64,000 nt of DNA from Chiridota heheva (lineage: Eukaryota > Echinodermata > Holothuroidea > Apodida > Chiridotidae). Within the stretch, counting starts at the first letter, position 1; every line of letters begins with the position of its first letter. The stretch lies in assembly GCA_020152595.1 (NCBI GenBank), contig JAIGNY010001241.1, positions 232,001 to 296,000 of the forward strand, in the 5' to 3' direction. The notes under the pieces are model-generated. The model worked only from the letters and a program-made list of their open reading frames with translations, ran no database searches and was not told where the DNA came from. Positions 1 to 11,711 of the stretch are shown here, piece after piece. Made by a program: the position numbers and the translations under genes.

Positions 1-560
1 AAATGGGGGTAATGTATGATATGGTACACAGAGAGCCCATGGTCTGCAGATATGGCCTAATGTTTGTGGTGGTGGTTTTATGCATATTGATATGTGGGCG
101 ATGCTTAAAGTGAACATTTTGAAAAGTGATAAATGACAGTTGCTCATTGTCCATTTTGCATCATATTGGGCATGATAATTTTGTTGATTATTGTGTACAT
201 GCTTATGTTATCAACAGGTGTCCTTAGTATGCATGGTGGGCGTGGCTTAACATGAAAGTGTTAAATGATGTTCACCATAAACGATATATCAGATTTATGC
301 TATATTTGGAACACAGATGGGTCATTGTCTGTACGTATGTTCTAATGTTGTGGTAGTGATGTCATGAATGCTAATGAGTAGGTGGGGCTTGCTGACAAAT
401 TCTTGAAATAGGATAAATGAACAATCGTTTTTGCATCATACTTGCTTTCATGATGTAAAATATTGTGCAAATGCTAATGTTGTCAACCATTTTATTGATC
501 TTCATGGTGGATGTGGCTTATGAATAAATATGTAACAAATATTTTATGATCTGCAATGAC
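1..560. repeat. Degenerate copies of a ~300-bp dispersed repeat
   Basis: Two diverged units carry the hallmarks of the repeat seen more clearly at 5,070-6,060: 'ggtacacagagagcccatgg', then 'atgcatattgatatgtgggcg', and again 'ggaacacagatgggtcattg' with 'gctaatgagtaggtggggct'. No coding potential is visible. The family recurs on both sides of the zinc-finger gene and around 11-14 kb. Confidence 0.7.
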
Positions 561-752
561 ATGACAGTTAATACAAATTTTGCAAAACCATTTGATTCTG
601 GTTATGTAAACTTGTCAAAATGTTAGAGTTTAAAATCTTCTGAAGGAAGCACTAAACTACAATAGTTACTTTACAGTTCTGTCTGTATTTTGTCCTCTAT
701 TATTCCTTTCAAAATTAAAACAATGATTAAACATGCTTTTTACCCTTTGCAG

Positions 753-896
753 ACAATTATATTGTAAAACTGGAGGTACAGTGGGAAGACGACAACAATG
801 AACAAAGTCCGCTAGTTGTAGACAAGTATGACGGAGGTCAGATTGCTGTTAAACAAAAGGTTGCTGTTAAACAAGAGGTCTATGACACCCCTTCAG
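753..896 (+). CDS. C2H2 zinc-finger gene, internal coding exon
   Basis: Exon of 144 nt bounded by a pyrimidine-rich acceptor (ttaccctttgcag) and a donor (ttcag|gtataa). It is open in one frame and enters and leaves in phase 1. It encodes an acidic, non-finger stretch containing two VKQ motifs, the second of which (VKQE) fits the psi-K-x-E sumoylation consensus. Its one-base overhang joins the acceptor at 1,786/1,787 to make a glycine codon directly before the first zinc finger, which supports the splice. Earlier exons, including the start codon, are not identifiable and may lie outside the window. The exon-exon join is inferred from phase and splice signals, not from transcript data. Confidence 0.65.
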
Positions 897-1786
897 GTAT
901 AAAGCAACAGATTTAATTGTCAATCTTTTTTTTTTTTTTTTACTTTTGTGGATCAAAAAATGATATAATTTGATTAAGCTAAAATACAATTTTAAAATTG
1001 CAGATGTTTTAGGTCAGGGTTTTCTATTTGTGGTAAATTATAATTGCTTTGCTTAGGTTTTTTAGTACTTTCTGAAATATCCAATGGTTTTTCAAGCAAT
1101 ACCTCAGGAAAAATATGATAGAATAATTAAAGATTTAGAAGAATTGTGAGGATGTAATGTCATAACTTGGGTATTTTTTTCATAATGGAGACAACTTACA
1201 ATTTCTTCTTGAGTTTTTGTCTGTCTGGTTAATTGATACAGTTGTTTCTTAACAGATGATAGAAAAACGATGCTATAGAGGGTGTGCGGGAGGCGGAATG
1301 GTAATGGTTGTGTGCAAAACGTGCATATTTGATGAGAATCATCACGCCCATTGATATCACAAAGTTGAGATTTAATTTTACACAAAATCTTATAAGGCTG
1401 ATGCCCTGTGATGCAGTCAAATGTTGGATCTTCTATTTTCCTTGAGGTGAGGGTCTATGAAGATTGTATTGACATCTACATGAAACACTCACTCTGTTGG
1501 AGGTGGAAGTAATGATGGAAGTTGCCAAATGTTAAAATGTTATTTTACTTTAATTGAAGGAAAATCCAGCTTCCATCAAAATATATGATATAATTAAAAT
1601 ATGGTAATTACAATATAATATACGATATAATCATTGTGATTAAAGGGAGTAGTGGACTTGACTGCATCAGATAGCAACTATTGCATCACTAAAGTATTAG
1701 TTTTAAAATAAAAGCAGTTTTGAAAGAAACAATGAGGCACATAGAGATACACTAAACAATTAAATATTTTCTTTTTGTCTTTTCAG

Positions 1787-4488
1787 GTGAAATTCGATAC
1801 CACTGCCAGTACTGTAAAAAGAGTTTTAGTCAGCTAGCCGATCAAAAACTACATGAAAGAACACACACTGGTGAAACACCATACCACTGCCAGTACTGTA
1901 AAAAGAGTTTTAGTCAGCTAGCTGATCAAAAACTACATGAAAGGACACACACAGGTGAAAGTCCATACCAATGCCAGTACCGTGAAAAGAGTTTTAGTCA
2001 GCTAGCCCATCAAAAAATACATGAAATGACACATACAGGTGAAAGGCCATACCACTGCCAGTACTGTGAAAAAAGTTTCAATCAGGCTACTAATCTTAAA
2101 ATACATGAAAGGACACACACAGGTGAAAAGCCATACCACTGCCAATACTGTGAAAAGAGTTTTAGTCATCCAACCCATCGAAAAAGACATGAAAGGACAC
2201 ACACCGGTGAAAAGCCATACCACTGCCAGTACTGTGAAAAGAGTTACAATCAGGCTAATAATCTCAAAACACATGAAAGGACACACACAGGTGAAAAGCC
2301 ATACCACTGCCAGTACTGTGAAAAAAGTTTCAATGAAGCTAATAATCTCAAAATACATGAAAGGACACACACAGGTGAAAAGCCATACCACTGCCAATAC
2401 TGTGAAAAGAGTTTTAGTCATTTAACCCATCAAAAAACACATGAAAGGACACACACAGGTGAAAAGCCATACCACTGCCAGTACTGTGAAAAGAGTTACA
2501 ATCAGGCTAATAATCTCAAAATACATGAAAGGACACACACAGGTGAAAAGCCATACCACTGCCAATACTGTGAAAAGAGTTTTAGTCATCTAACCCATCA
2601 AAAAAGACATGAAAGGACACACACAGGTGAAAAGCCATACCACTGCCAGTATTGTGAAAAGACTTACAATCAGGCTAGCAATCTCAAAACACATGAAAGG
2701 ATACACACAGGTGAAAACCCATATCACTGCCAGTACTGTAAAAAGATCTTCAGTTGCACTACTTATCAAAAAATGCATGAAAGGACACACACAGGTGAAA
2801 AGCCATACCATTGCAAGGTCTGTGATAAATGTTTCGGTCTGCTAGCTCATCTAAAGGCCCATGAGAGGACACACACAGGTGAAAAGCCATACCACTGCCA
2901 GTACTGTGAAAAGAGTTTTAGTCAGCTAGCTGATCAAAAACTACATGAAAGGATACACACAGGTGAAAGGCCATACCAATGCCAGTACTGTGAAAAGAGT
3001 TTTAGTCAGCTAGCCCATCAAAAAATACATGAAATGACACATACAGGTGAAAGGCCATACCACTGCCAGTACTGTGAAAAAAGTTTCAATCAAGCTAATA
3101 ATCTTAAAATACATGAAAGGACACACACCGGTGAAAAGCCTTACCACTGCCAGTACTGTGAAAAGAGTTACAATCAGGCTAATAATCTCAAAATACATGA
3201 AAGGACACACACAAGTGAAAAGCCATACCACTGCCAGTACTGTGAAAAAAGTTTCAATGAAGCTAATAATCTCAAAATACATGAAAGGACACACACAGGT
3301 GAAAAGCCATACCACTGCCAATACTGTGAAAAGAGTTATAGTCATTTAACCCATCAAAAAACACATGAAAAGACACACACAGGTGAAAAACCATACCACT
3401 GCCAGTACTGTGAAAAGAGTTACAATCAGGCTAATAATCTCAAAACACATGAAAGGACACACACAGGTGAAAAGCCATACCACTGCCAATACTGTGTAAA
3501 GAGTTTTAGTCATCTAACCCATCAAAAAATACATGAAAGGACACACACAGGTGAAAAGCCATACCACTGCCAATACTGTGAAAAGAGTTTTAGTCATCTA
3601 ACTCATCAAAAAATACATGAAAGGACACACACAGGTGAAAAGCCATACCACTGCCAGTACTGTGAAAAGACTTACAATCAGGCTAGTAATCTCAAAACAC
3701 ATGAAAGGACACACACAGGTGAAAAGCCATATCACTGCCAATACAGTGAAAAGAGTTTCAGTCAGCCTGGTGTTCTCAAAACACATGAAAGGATACACAC
3801 AGGTGAAAACCCATGTCACTGCCAGTACTGTGAAAAGATCTTCAGTTGCACTACTTATCAAAAAATACATGAAAGGACACACACAGGTGAAAAGCCATAC
3901 CATTGCAAGGTCTGTGATAAATGTTTCGGTCTGCTAGCTCATCTAAAGGCCCATGAGAGGACACACACAGGTGAAAAGCCATACCACTGCCAGTACTGTG
4001 AAAAGATCTTCAGTTGCACTACTTATCAAAAAATACATGAAAGGACACACACAGGTGAAAAGCAATACCATTGCAAGGTCTGTGATAAATGTTTCGGTCT
4101 GCTAGCTCATCTAAAGGCCCATGAGAGGACACACACAGGTGAAAAGCCATACCACTGCCAGTACTGTGAAAAGACTTACAATCAGGCTAGTAATCTCAAA
4201 ACACATGAAAGGATACACACAGGTGAAAACCCATATCACTGCCAGTACTGTAAAAAGATCTTCAGTTGCACTACTTATCAAAAAATACATGAAAGGACAC
4301 ATACAGGTGAAAAGCAATACCATTGCAAGGTCTGTGATAAATGTTTCGGTCTGCTAGCTCATCTAAAGGCCCATGAGAGGACACACACGGGTGAAAAGCC
4401 ATACCACTGCCAGTACTGTAAAAAACGTTTTAGTTGGCCTGATGTTCTCAAAACACATGAAAGGACACACACATGTGAAAAACCATAG
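1787..4488 (+). CDS. C2H2 (Kruppel-type) poly-zinc-finger protein, terminal exon
   Basis: Probable nuclear DNA-binding transcription factor. The exon opens at a good acceptor (gtcttttcag) and reads through 32 fingers of exactly 28 residues (84 bp), with the pattern C-x2-C-x12-H-x3-H and TGEKP linkers, to a TAG at 4,486. Two fingers have lost a zinc ligand: the third (second Cys to Arg, near 1,981) and the 24th (second Cys to Ser, near 3,744). Helix positions fall into about a dozen recurring types (NQANNLK, SHLTHQK, SCTTYQK, GLLAHLK, SQLADQK and others). Blocks of fingers are repeated in order, for example 2,026-2,880 against 3,030-3,960, implying recent internal duplication. The in-frame ATG at 2,026 lies inside a finger and is not the start. 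Target and orthology are unknown. Confidence 0.9.
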
Positions 4489-4581
4489 AACTTCCAATAC
4501 TGTGAAAAGAGCTATAGTTTCCTACAGTCAGAGTAGTAATCTCAAAATACATGAAAGGGCACACACGAGTGAAAAGCCTTA
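4489..4581 (+). pseudogene. Decayed final zinc finger after the stop codon
   Basis: Beyond the TAG at 4,486-4,488 the DNA still resembles one more finger. A CEKSY-like stretch continues in the gene's frame to a second stop, and a shifted frame carries SSNLKIHERAHTSEKP, ending at a TAA at 4,580. A premature stop plus an indel has removed this finger from the protein. Confidence 0.75.
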
Positions 4582-5069
4582 AGGGAATATTTGCATGGAT
4601 TTTGTAAAATTTCATCTGAACAGCATACTTTTAGAGTCAAATTGGTACAAAAATCAGGTTGATATCATATTCCGTTCAGGAGATATAGATTTTTAAAGAT
4701 TACCCAATTGCATTTTTAAGTTTTTGTACAGTATGATGAATTCGTGTGTGATGATGTAATAGAGGCAATTTCATTTTAAATGTTTAAGTATTTCTTTGAA
4801 TGTTAATTAGTTGTTTCTGTGAGATTAAAAACAAAAAGTCATTGAAGTGGGGTTTATTTAGCAATGTATATAGATACCTAACTGTCATCAATTTATATTT
4901 CTAGCAGGTTTTACTAATAAAAAAGGATGATAGATTTTAATAAAGTACATCAACTTTGTGGGAAAATGTGTTACTATGATGTCATACTGAACCTTTCCTA
5001 TTTGTTAAGATTTGAATATCTCCTGGTAGGAATAACATATTAACATGATGTTTGGTTCTGATGTGATAA
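4582..5069. other. AT-rich 3' flank of the zinc-finger gene
   Basis: No coding potential is visible. The stretch 'gatatcatattccgttcagg' near 4,659 resembles one near 25,190 (gatatcgtattccgtttagg), so part of this flank belongs to a dispersed repeat. AATAAA-like signals (aataaaaaagg near 4,916; ttaataaag near 4,937) could serve polyadenylation; this is inference. Confidence 0.4.
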
Positions 5070-6060
5070 CATCAGGAACCAGTGCGGTTATAATGGCATG
5101 TGGGTATATGTATGGGTGTGTGTATGTGTGTGTTTGTTTGTGACAGCCAGCTAATAAACACGATATCTTAAGAAAGGTACACTAGATCAATTTCGTATGT
5201 CCACAGATAGTCCATGGTCCGTAGATGTTCCCAAATGTTTTTGATGGTGATGTCATGCTTATTAATAAGTATGTGGGGCTTAATGTAGTAATCTTGAAAT
5301 GTTCATATTTTAACAACTGCATGTTTGTTTTGTTTCCATATGTGGTATAATTATGATGTTAGCTGGTGTGTACATGTTTATGATGTAAAAACATTGAATT
5401 TCATTAGTATGTATAGTAAGTGGGCTTTATCTGTATTTGCTGAAAAGAGCTTAATTGTAAACACTCTTTCTCAAGAACGGTAAACTGGATTCATGTCATA
5501 TTTGGTACACAGATAGCTCATGGTCCATAGATGTGCCCCATTGTTTTTGATGGTGATTTCATGCATATTAATGAGTGGCAGGGCTTAATGTAAAAGTCTG
5601 GAAATATTCATATTTCAAAATAGCAGGTCTGTTTTGATTCATATTTGGTACAATTATAATGTTAGCTGGTGTGTTCATGCTCATTGTGTAAAGTTGTTGA
5701 ATTTCATTAATATGCCTAGTGGGCAGGGCTTAATAGATTTTGCTGAAAAGAGCTTGTAAACATGGTATCTCAAGAATGTTTAACTGGATTTATGTCATAT
5801 GTAGTACACAGATAGCCCATGGTCCGTAGATGTGCCCTATTGGTTTTGGTTGTGATTTCATGCACATTAATGAGTAGGCGGGCTTAATGTAAAAATCCGG
5901 AAATCTGTCTGTTATTTTTCACATGTGTACATGTTCATTATATAAGAACATTGACTTTTATTATTGTGCATAGTGGGCAGGGCTTAATATGATTTTGTGA
6001 ATAAAAAGCTTGTAAACATGATATCTCAAGAACTCTGAACTGGATTTATTTATGTCCATG
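5070..6060. repeat. Tandem ~255-310-bp repeat, about three to four units
   Basis: Each unit contains 'ctcaagaacggtaaactgga', a 'ttggtacacagatagcccat' segment, 'atgcatattaatgagtggc' and 'gggcttaatgtaaaaatc'. The first of these recurs at about 5,168, 5,475, 5,772 and 6,027. No ORF is present. The 5' edge (catcaggaaccagtgcggtt and a TG-rich tract) is shared with the copy beginning near 11,230. Confidence 0.8.
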
Positions 6061-6540
6061 GGGCAAAGTCTCTGGAAGGGCAAAAATTATGTCACAACGC
6101 ATAGTAAGAAGGTGTATTATACAAGTCAAAATTCATCTTAAAGAGAGCTATAATACACCATAAACAAAATCAAAGCGCTCGACTTGTCATCCGTGGACCG
6201 CTTAAGGGCACCTGGTGGGGTCCAGGACAAAGCCCTGGTGGGGATCCAGGGGGCGCAGCCCCCGGAAGACCTCGCAAAATTGACATTTCAAGGGCAAAAA
6301 CTATGTCACAACGAATAGTAAGAAGGTGTATAATACAAGTCAAAATTCATGTCAAACAGAGCTATAATACACCATACACAAAATCAAAGCGCTCAAGTTG
6401 TCGGTGTGGGGTCCAGGGGCCCGCTTAATTGACATTTCAAGAGCAAAAACCATGTTGCAACGCATACTAAGAAGATGTATTATAGAAGTCAAAATTCATG
6501 TCAAAGAGCTATAATACACCATATACAAATCATGAAAATG
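6061..6540. repeat. Three diverged tandem units (variable period)
   Basis: The block 'gggcaaaaactatgtcacaa' followed by 'agctataatacaccata' and 'aaatcaaagcgctc' starts near 6,078, 6,291 and 6,440. Spacing differs because of internal deletions. It is G-rich around 6,230-6,260 (ccagggggcgcagcccccgg). No coding potential. Confidence 0.75.
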
Positions 6541-7375
6541 CATGTAATGTGAAAATATAATGTTTTATTGTTTTCGTTTGTACATTGTTAGGTTTATCAT
6601 CACTCTGCAAAATATGAGTTGTCTAAAAGAAAGGTTTTCAATAATTTACTATAAATTTGTGTAAATGTCAAACTTTTAAAATGGGCCTGGCCTGTATAAT
6701 GTGCACTCCAACACCCACCTCCCCCTCTCTATCTTCCCCCTCTCTACCCCCCCCCCTTCCCTTTTACCTCTCTCTCTGTCTTAGTTCATGTGTACCAGCT
6801 TACTGTGTGAGTGCGCCTAACAAGCTGCCTCTCCAATTAGTGTCTGTTTTTCCTTGTAAATTCATGTTTTATTTTTGCTTAATTTGTGTACTGGACCTTA
6901 AAAGTGAATACACTGGCAATCAGGACCTATATTTTGTGTTTTTCAGAATCATTATTTTCATATTTAATGGAAACATAATTGTTGAACTTTTTCATTGCTG
7001 TTCACCACTTTTAAAACTGTAGCCCAATACCTAGGCTTGAGTTTTTCCTGTGTAAGAAAAGCTTCCCTTAACCCAGCTTTTACCGGGGATCTTGATTCAT
7101 TGTTGTGCAGTCAACCAAGCGGCATATAAGCCGCACTTACCTTCAACTTGGATGAAGTCTTGTGCATCAATGATCTCTGAATAAAGGATTGGGACATTAA
7201 TCTTATTGATCATTTCCATTCCATCTTGTATGGATTAAAACCTATTGATGATTGCATGGACTTCAAATTTGTGGTTCCACTTTGTAAACCACATGAAATA
7301 CAACAAAAAGTCCATCATCATAAATATCTGACTTTACGCATTCTTTATTATAATAACACAACCTCAACATTTTAA
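6541..7375 (+). other. Non-coding stretch, possible 5' region of the L2-like element
   Basis: It lies directly upstream of the L2-like ORF and contains a C/T-rich tract near 6,710-6,780. An open frame at 6,657-7,022 has low-complexity composition, no recognisable domain and no support as a gene. Whether this belongs to the retrotransposon 5' end cannot be settled from one copy. Confidence 0.35.
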
Positions 7376-8653
7376 TTGGAACTTCTGATAGCAGGGGATA
7401 TCAATACCAACCCTGGACCTGATACACAGCATCTTATACAAAATATTTCAACCCCTAACTATTCGCAAACTTCTCCTATTTCCTACAATCGTGATAAACT
7501 CCTACATTATAAGTCCTCTACATCCATATCTACAAAGTCGCTCCTACATTATGCAATATTGGATCATTTAAAACAATTTGGGATACTCAAGAGTATATAT
7601 GGACGACGCAAGACACACAGAGGTAAAAAAGCTGGTAGCCGTCGAGCTAAACAAATTCCGGTTCTTACCACATCAATACCTTTTCGGCCACTAACTAACA
7701 TTGATGATCGTTCTGATGGTGGTGTTTGTTTCGACAATCTTAAGTCACTTGAACAACATATAAATGATCAACATAACTTCTCTTCTCTGAAAACACGGTC
7801 AATAAGAAACAAGACAATTGACTTTGTTGACTTTGTTTTGAACAACAACCTCGATATCATTGCTATAAGTGAAACTTGGTTGAAAGCTGATGACTTTTTA
7901 ACAATTGGTGATTTGACCCCAGTAGGGTACTCATTTCAACATGTTCCAAGACTCAATAGGACTGGTGGTGGAGTTGGATTGCTCTACAGATCAAGTTTAT
8001 CTGTAGCCTTAATATCTGAGACTATAACATATTCTTCATTTGAAGCAATTCATGCTGAAATATAATCAAATTCTTAATCTGTTCGTCTTGTCAATATTTA
8101 TCGCTCTCCTGGATGTCATTATGGTCATTTTCTTGCTGAATCTAAAAACATGATAGTTGAATACCTTCTTCATCCTTCTGATATTCTTTTCTGTGGAGAT
8201 TTTAATATTCATGTAGATGACACAAATAATCCTGCCGCCAATTAATTTCAAGATTTATTATCTTATTTTGGATTATCTGAACATGTGCATGAACCCACTC
8301 ACAAGCATGGGCATTGTTTAGACCTTCTCATCACTCGAGAACTTGTGTCTTTACTCAACAATATGTATATACATCCTGGATTATCTGATCATTATGCTAT
8401 CATGTGTACTCTCAATCTTCAAAAACCTCCCTTACTTTCTGTTTCCACCAAGGCACGTAATCTCAAAGAAATTGACATTCATCAATTTTCTGAGGATGTG
8501 AAATCTGCCTTTGCTGCCATTAACTTTGAAGAATGCACTTTGGATATTTGTGTGGAAAAATATGAAACTGTTTTTCAAGCAGTTTTAGACAAGCATGCAC
8601 CCGTAAAGAAAAAGACTGTTAAAACTAAGATCGGCTATTCCTTGGTTTACTGA
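7376..8653 (+). pseudogene. Endonuclease region of the L2-like element
   Basis: Apurinic/apyrimidinic-type endonuclease that would nick target DNA for target-primed reverse transcription. The open segment 7,376-8,065 carries the 2A-like motif, a basic linker (GRRKTHRGKK) and the first catalytic block (ISETWL). A TAA at 8,063 and a further stop near 8,244 interrupt it. The C-terminal part (8,285-8,653) keeps the CLDLLITRE and SDHYAI motifs. The first segment begins at a TTG after a stop, so no authentic start codon is visible. Confidence 0.8.
7394..7420 (+). other. 2A-like ribosome-skipping motif at the start of the L2 ORF
   Basis: The sequence encodes GDINTNPGP. The canonical 2A core is D-(V/I)-E-x-N-P-G-P; here Asn replaces Glu. 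Such motifs are known near the N-terminus of L2/CR1-type elements in several invertebrates. An in-frame TAA precedes the ORF at 7,373, so any upstream ORF in this copy is already lost. Activity is untested. Confidence 0.6.
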
Positions 8654-10560
8654 TGAGATACGATCTGCTAGGAAAATTCGTCGACAGTTAAAGCGGAAAT
8701 GGATTCAATCAAAGCTGGAAGTCCACAGGCAGGCATATTGCATGCAGCGTCATATTGTGGTTAAGCTGATTGATCAGGTAAAGACGGCATATTATTCAAG
8801 TAAGGTTGGTGACTGCTCTGGGGATCAGAAAAAGCTCTTCGATGTTGTAAACAGCCTTTTGCACAAGTCTAAAAAACCAGTCCTTCCCACTTCAGATTCT
8901 GACAATACTCTTGCAGAAACATTTTCAAACTTTTTTGTTAATAAAATTGAAACTATTCGGCAATCCTTTGATATGAATACTACTGATTCTATTTGTACAT
9001 CTACTATTCCTGCTCCAAATGTTAGAGAAAATATTTCTGTATTTCAACCTGCGTGCAAGGATGAAATACGCAATATCATAATTAAATCACCATCAAAATC
9101 ATGTGAACTTGACCCTGTACTTCCTTGATTAAACAATGTATTGATATTTTTGTACCATATTTCACTGTCATTGTAAATAAATCTCTAGAAGATGGGTGTT
9201 TTCCTGACAGTCTAAAGGTTGTACACGTTCGTCCCCTCCTGAAAAAGGTTGGCCTTGATCGGGAGGTTTTGAAGAATTACAGACCTGTTGCAAATTTGAA
9301 ATTCCTGGGTGAAACAATTGAGCGTGTTGTATCCTCTAGACTTTAAATCATGTGCATATCAATATGTTATCAGATCCACTTCAATCTGCTTACAAAGCAC
9401 ACCATGGTATTGAAACGGCATTACTTTAAAATAACAATGATATTTTATCCGCAATAGATGATGGTAAAATAACTGCTTTGATTTTGTTAGACTTCGTGCC
9501 GCTTTCGATACTATTGATTATAGTATTTTGCATTCACGTCCAAGGTACTACATTGGAGTTAATAATATTGCATTGAAATGGTGCCATTCTTACTTATTTC
9601 ATAGGCCTCAGTATGTCTGTATAGGGGATGATGTATCTGTACCTGTTTTTCTGTACCACAAGGTTCTGTTCTAGGACCACAATGGTTTACGATATATACA
9701 TATCCTATCCGTGACATTGTAATGAAATATAATCTTGCTTATCACGTCTACGCTGACGATACACCAATTTATCTTTCCTTCAAAGCTTTGCAGCAACATA
9801 GTGTTTCAACTATCCAATGCTTAGAAAATTGTATTAAAGATATTCGTATTTGGATGAAACAAAACTTTTTCAAACTATATGATGACAAAACAATGTATAT
9901 GTTAATTGGATCTCGACAAAAACTTGCAAAATTTACAATGCCAGATATTGTCATTGGTGATTCTAATATCAAATCTTGCTCTCAAGCACGTAACCTAGGT
10001 GTCATCTTTGATTCAACCATGAGTATGAACTCTCATATTTTACGGGTTACCCGCACTGCTGCTTTTCATCTTCGAAACATTGGTAAAATAAGGAAATTTC
10101 CTGACTCTACTGCTACTGTTCAAATCATACTTTTCTTTGTAACTTCACGTCTAGATATGGGAAATTATCCACTGTATGGTCTTCCTCAAAAACAAATTCA
10201 TCGTCTTCAACTGATTTAAAACTCTGCTGCACGTCTTGTAACGCTCTCAAAGAAATCTTGTCACATTACTCCAATCCTAAAAGACTTTGCATTGGCTTCC
10301 TGTGTCATATAGGATAATATATAAAATACTGCTTATTGTTTACAAATCGTTAAATGGGTGTGCTCCAAATTATATCTCTGACCTTTAAAAGTCATATATT
10401 CCTACTCGTGCTCTTCGATCCAGTGACAAATCGCTTTTATGTGAACAAAAATCTAACCACTCATGGAGTGGTAGGTGTTTTGGTATAGCTGCACTACGGT
10501 TGTGGAATCAATTACCCCTTCATCTCAGATCATCCAATTCTCTTGCAATTTTTAAAACAA
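8654..10560 (+). pseudogene. Reverse transcriptase region of the L2-like element
   Basis: Non-LTR reverse transcriptase. Visible parts are the pre-RT linker (8,742-9,128), the palm region with LKNYRPVANLKF (near 9,268), the catalytic ADD (near 9,750) and the NLGVIFD block (near 9,990). The C-terminal RLQLI / LVTLSKKS region near 10,200-10,260 leads into the 3' end. At least five stops or frameshifts split it. Residues between 9,350 and 9,720 are recognisable only in fragments. Confidence 0.8.
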
Positions 10561-10785
10561 ATCTAAAACACATCTCATGTCCAAAGCTTTTATTTAATAT
10601 TGTTTTTGTGTATACATATATGGGTGTATGTGCATGTGTAGGCCCCTATGTATGTTTTTGATATTTAAAAAAATGTTATTCCTTTATGTTTTTTACATTG
10701 TGCGGCGCCTTGAGCACCTTGCGGGTGGATACGTGCGCATTATAGATCTTATTTATTATAATTTATTATTATTATTATGTATTTA

Positions 10786-10995
10786 AATTCAAAATCGCAC
10801 AAATGTTTAATATATTATTACTGAACTTGAAGAACCGTTTTCTGAGAAAGTGCCCTTTTGAAATCTAAAAACATAATAACCAGCTGGAATGTTCAAACTT
10901 GTTGAACCGACGGCACCAATCTGAACCGACCGATTAAAATCTTAACCGACCAATTACAATATTGGGGGCGATTGCCCCTTCTGGCTATGCCACTT
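10786..10995. other. Short non-coding spacer
   Basis: AT-rich, with the phrases 'gaaccgacggcaccaatctg' and 'aaccgaccaattacaat'. The end 'ggctatgccactta' resembles a hAT-type terminal repeat read inward, but no partner end was found. Confidence 0.3.
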
Positions 10996-11200
10996 ATGGA
11001 CACACAGGTACTGTAAAAAGAGTTTTAATCAACTAGATACATTAACTTTGCATGCACAGGTGAAAAACCATATCACTAACAGTACTGTGCAAGGAATATC
11101 AGTACACTTATCTGCTTCGAAGGAACATAAAATGACACACATATGTCAGAATCCACAGCACTACAAAATTTCTGATAGGTTATTAAGTAAGAAAAATCTG
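10996..11200 (+). pseudogene. Remnant of a second C2H2 zinc-finger array
   Basis: Fragments of the 84-bp finger unit are visible: 'tactgtaaaaagagttttaa', 'gcacaggtgaaaaaccatat' and 'aaaatgacacacat'. Stops and indels destroy every finger. The DNA that follows (from about 11,230) matches the repeat following the intact array at 5,070, so this looks like a decayed duplicate of the zinc-finger 3' end rather than a chance match. Confidence 0.7.
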
Positions 11201-11224
11201 TAAACTTTCCGTCTTATTTTTTGG

Positions 11225-11703
11225 TCGCGATAATATCATCAGGAACCTATGCAGTCATTTTGTCAAAATGTATGTGTGTTTGTATGTCTGTAATTATTTG
11301 CTTGTAAACACGTCATCTCCTGAACGGTACATCTATATCATATCTTATTTGGCACATAGATCCATCATGACCCATAGATGGTCCCTATTGTTTTTAGTAT
11401 TGATATCTAACAAATTAATGAGTGGTCAGGCCAAAATGTAAAAATCTTCAAATGTTTATATTTTGATAACCATATATATGTTTTGCATCTTCTTTGGCAT
11501 GAATAAGGTGTTGGTTTGGTGTAGATGCCTATCATATCAAAATGTTCAAAATCACATATAAATTGTGGGCGGGGCATAATGTGGTTTCACTGAAAACAGC
11601 TTTTAAGCATGGTTTTTCGTAAATCATACATCAGAGCCATGTCATATTTGGCACATAGGTGCATCATGACCCATAGATGGTCCCTATTATTTTTAGTATC
11701 GAT
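11225..11703. repeat. ~300-bp dispersed repeat, left part
   Basis: Copies of the family described at 5,070. 'catcaggaacctatgcagtc', 'ttggcacatagatccatcat' and 'aaattaatgagtggtcagg' are recognisable. The repeat is interrupted at 11,711 by the RTE-like insertion and resumes at 13,742. Confidence 0.75.
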
Positions 11704-11711
11704 ATTGTGCA
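11704..11711. repeat. Target-site duplication, left copy (attgtgca)
   Basis: The eight bases attgtgca occur here and at 13,734-13,741. They immediately flank the RTE-like insertion and rejoin the interrupted repeat. Confidence 0.8.

Larger units (their letters stand above)
7376..10785 (+). mobile_element. L2-like non-LTR retrotransposon, decayed
   Basis: Domains in order: a 2A-like motif, an apurinic endonuclease (IIAISETWL near 7,856; a CGDFNIH motif near 8,192; an SDHYAI motif near 8,384), then a reverse transcriptase (VHVRPLLKK near 9,219, ADDTPIYL near 9,750, NLGVIFDS near 9,990). The 3' end has an L2-type signature (gcggcgccttgagcacc) and stops in an (ATT)n tract near 10,755-10,780. The reading frame is broken by stops near 8,063, 8,244, 8,651, 9,127 and 9,344 and by frameshifts, so this copy is dead. 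The family assignment rests on motif wording and the 3' tail. Confidence 0.85.

Noticed and set aside
2026..2028. ATG at 2,026 as the start of the zinc-finger protein
   Set aside because: Fingers continue upstream in the same frame to a splice acceptor at 1,786, and the ATG encodes a Met inside a finger linker region.
2002..4357. Overlapping and antisense frames within the zinc-finger exon
   Set aside because: They recur with the 84-bp unit and are shadows of the finger frame.
6657..7022. 121-codon ORF as a host gene
   Set aside because: Low-complexity Pro/Ser/Leu stretch from a C/T-rich tract, no domain, and adjacent to a retrotransposon.
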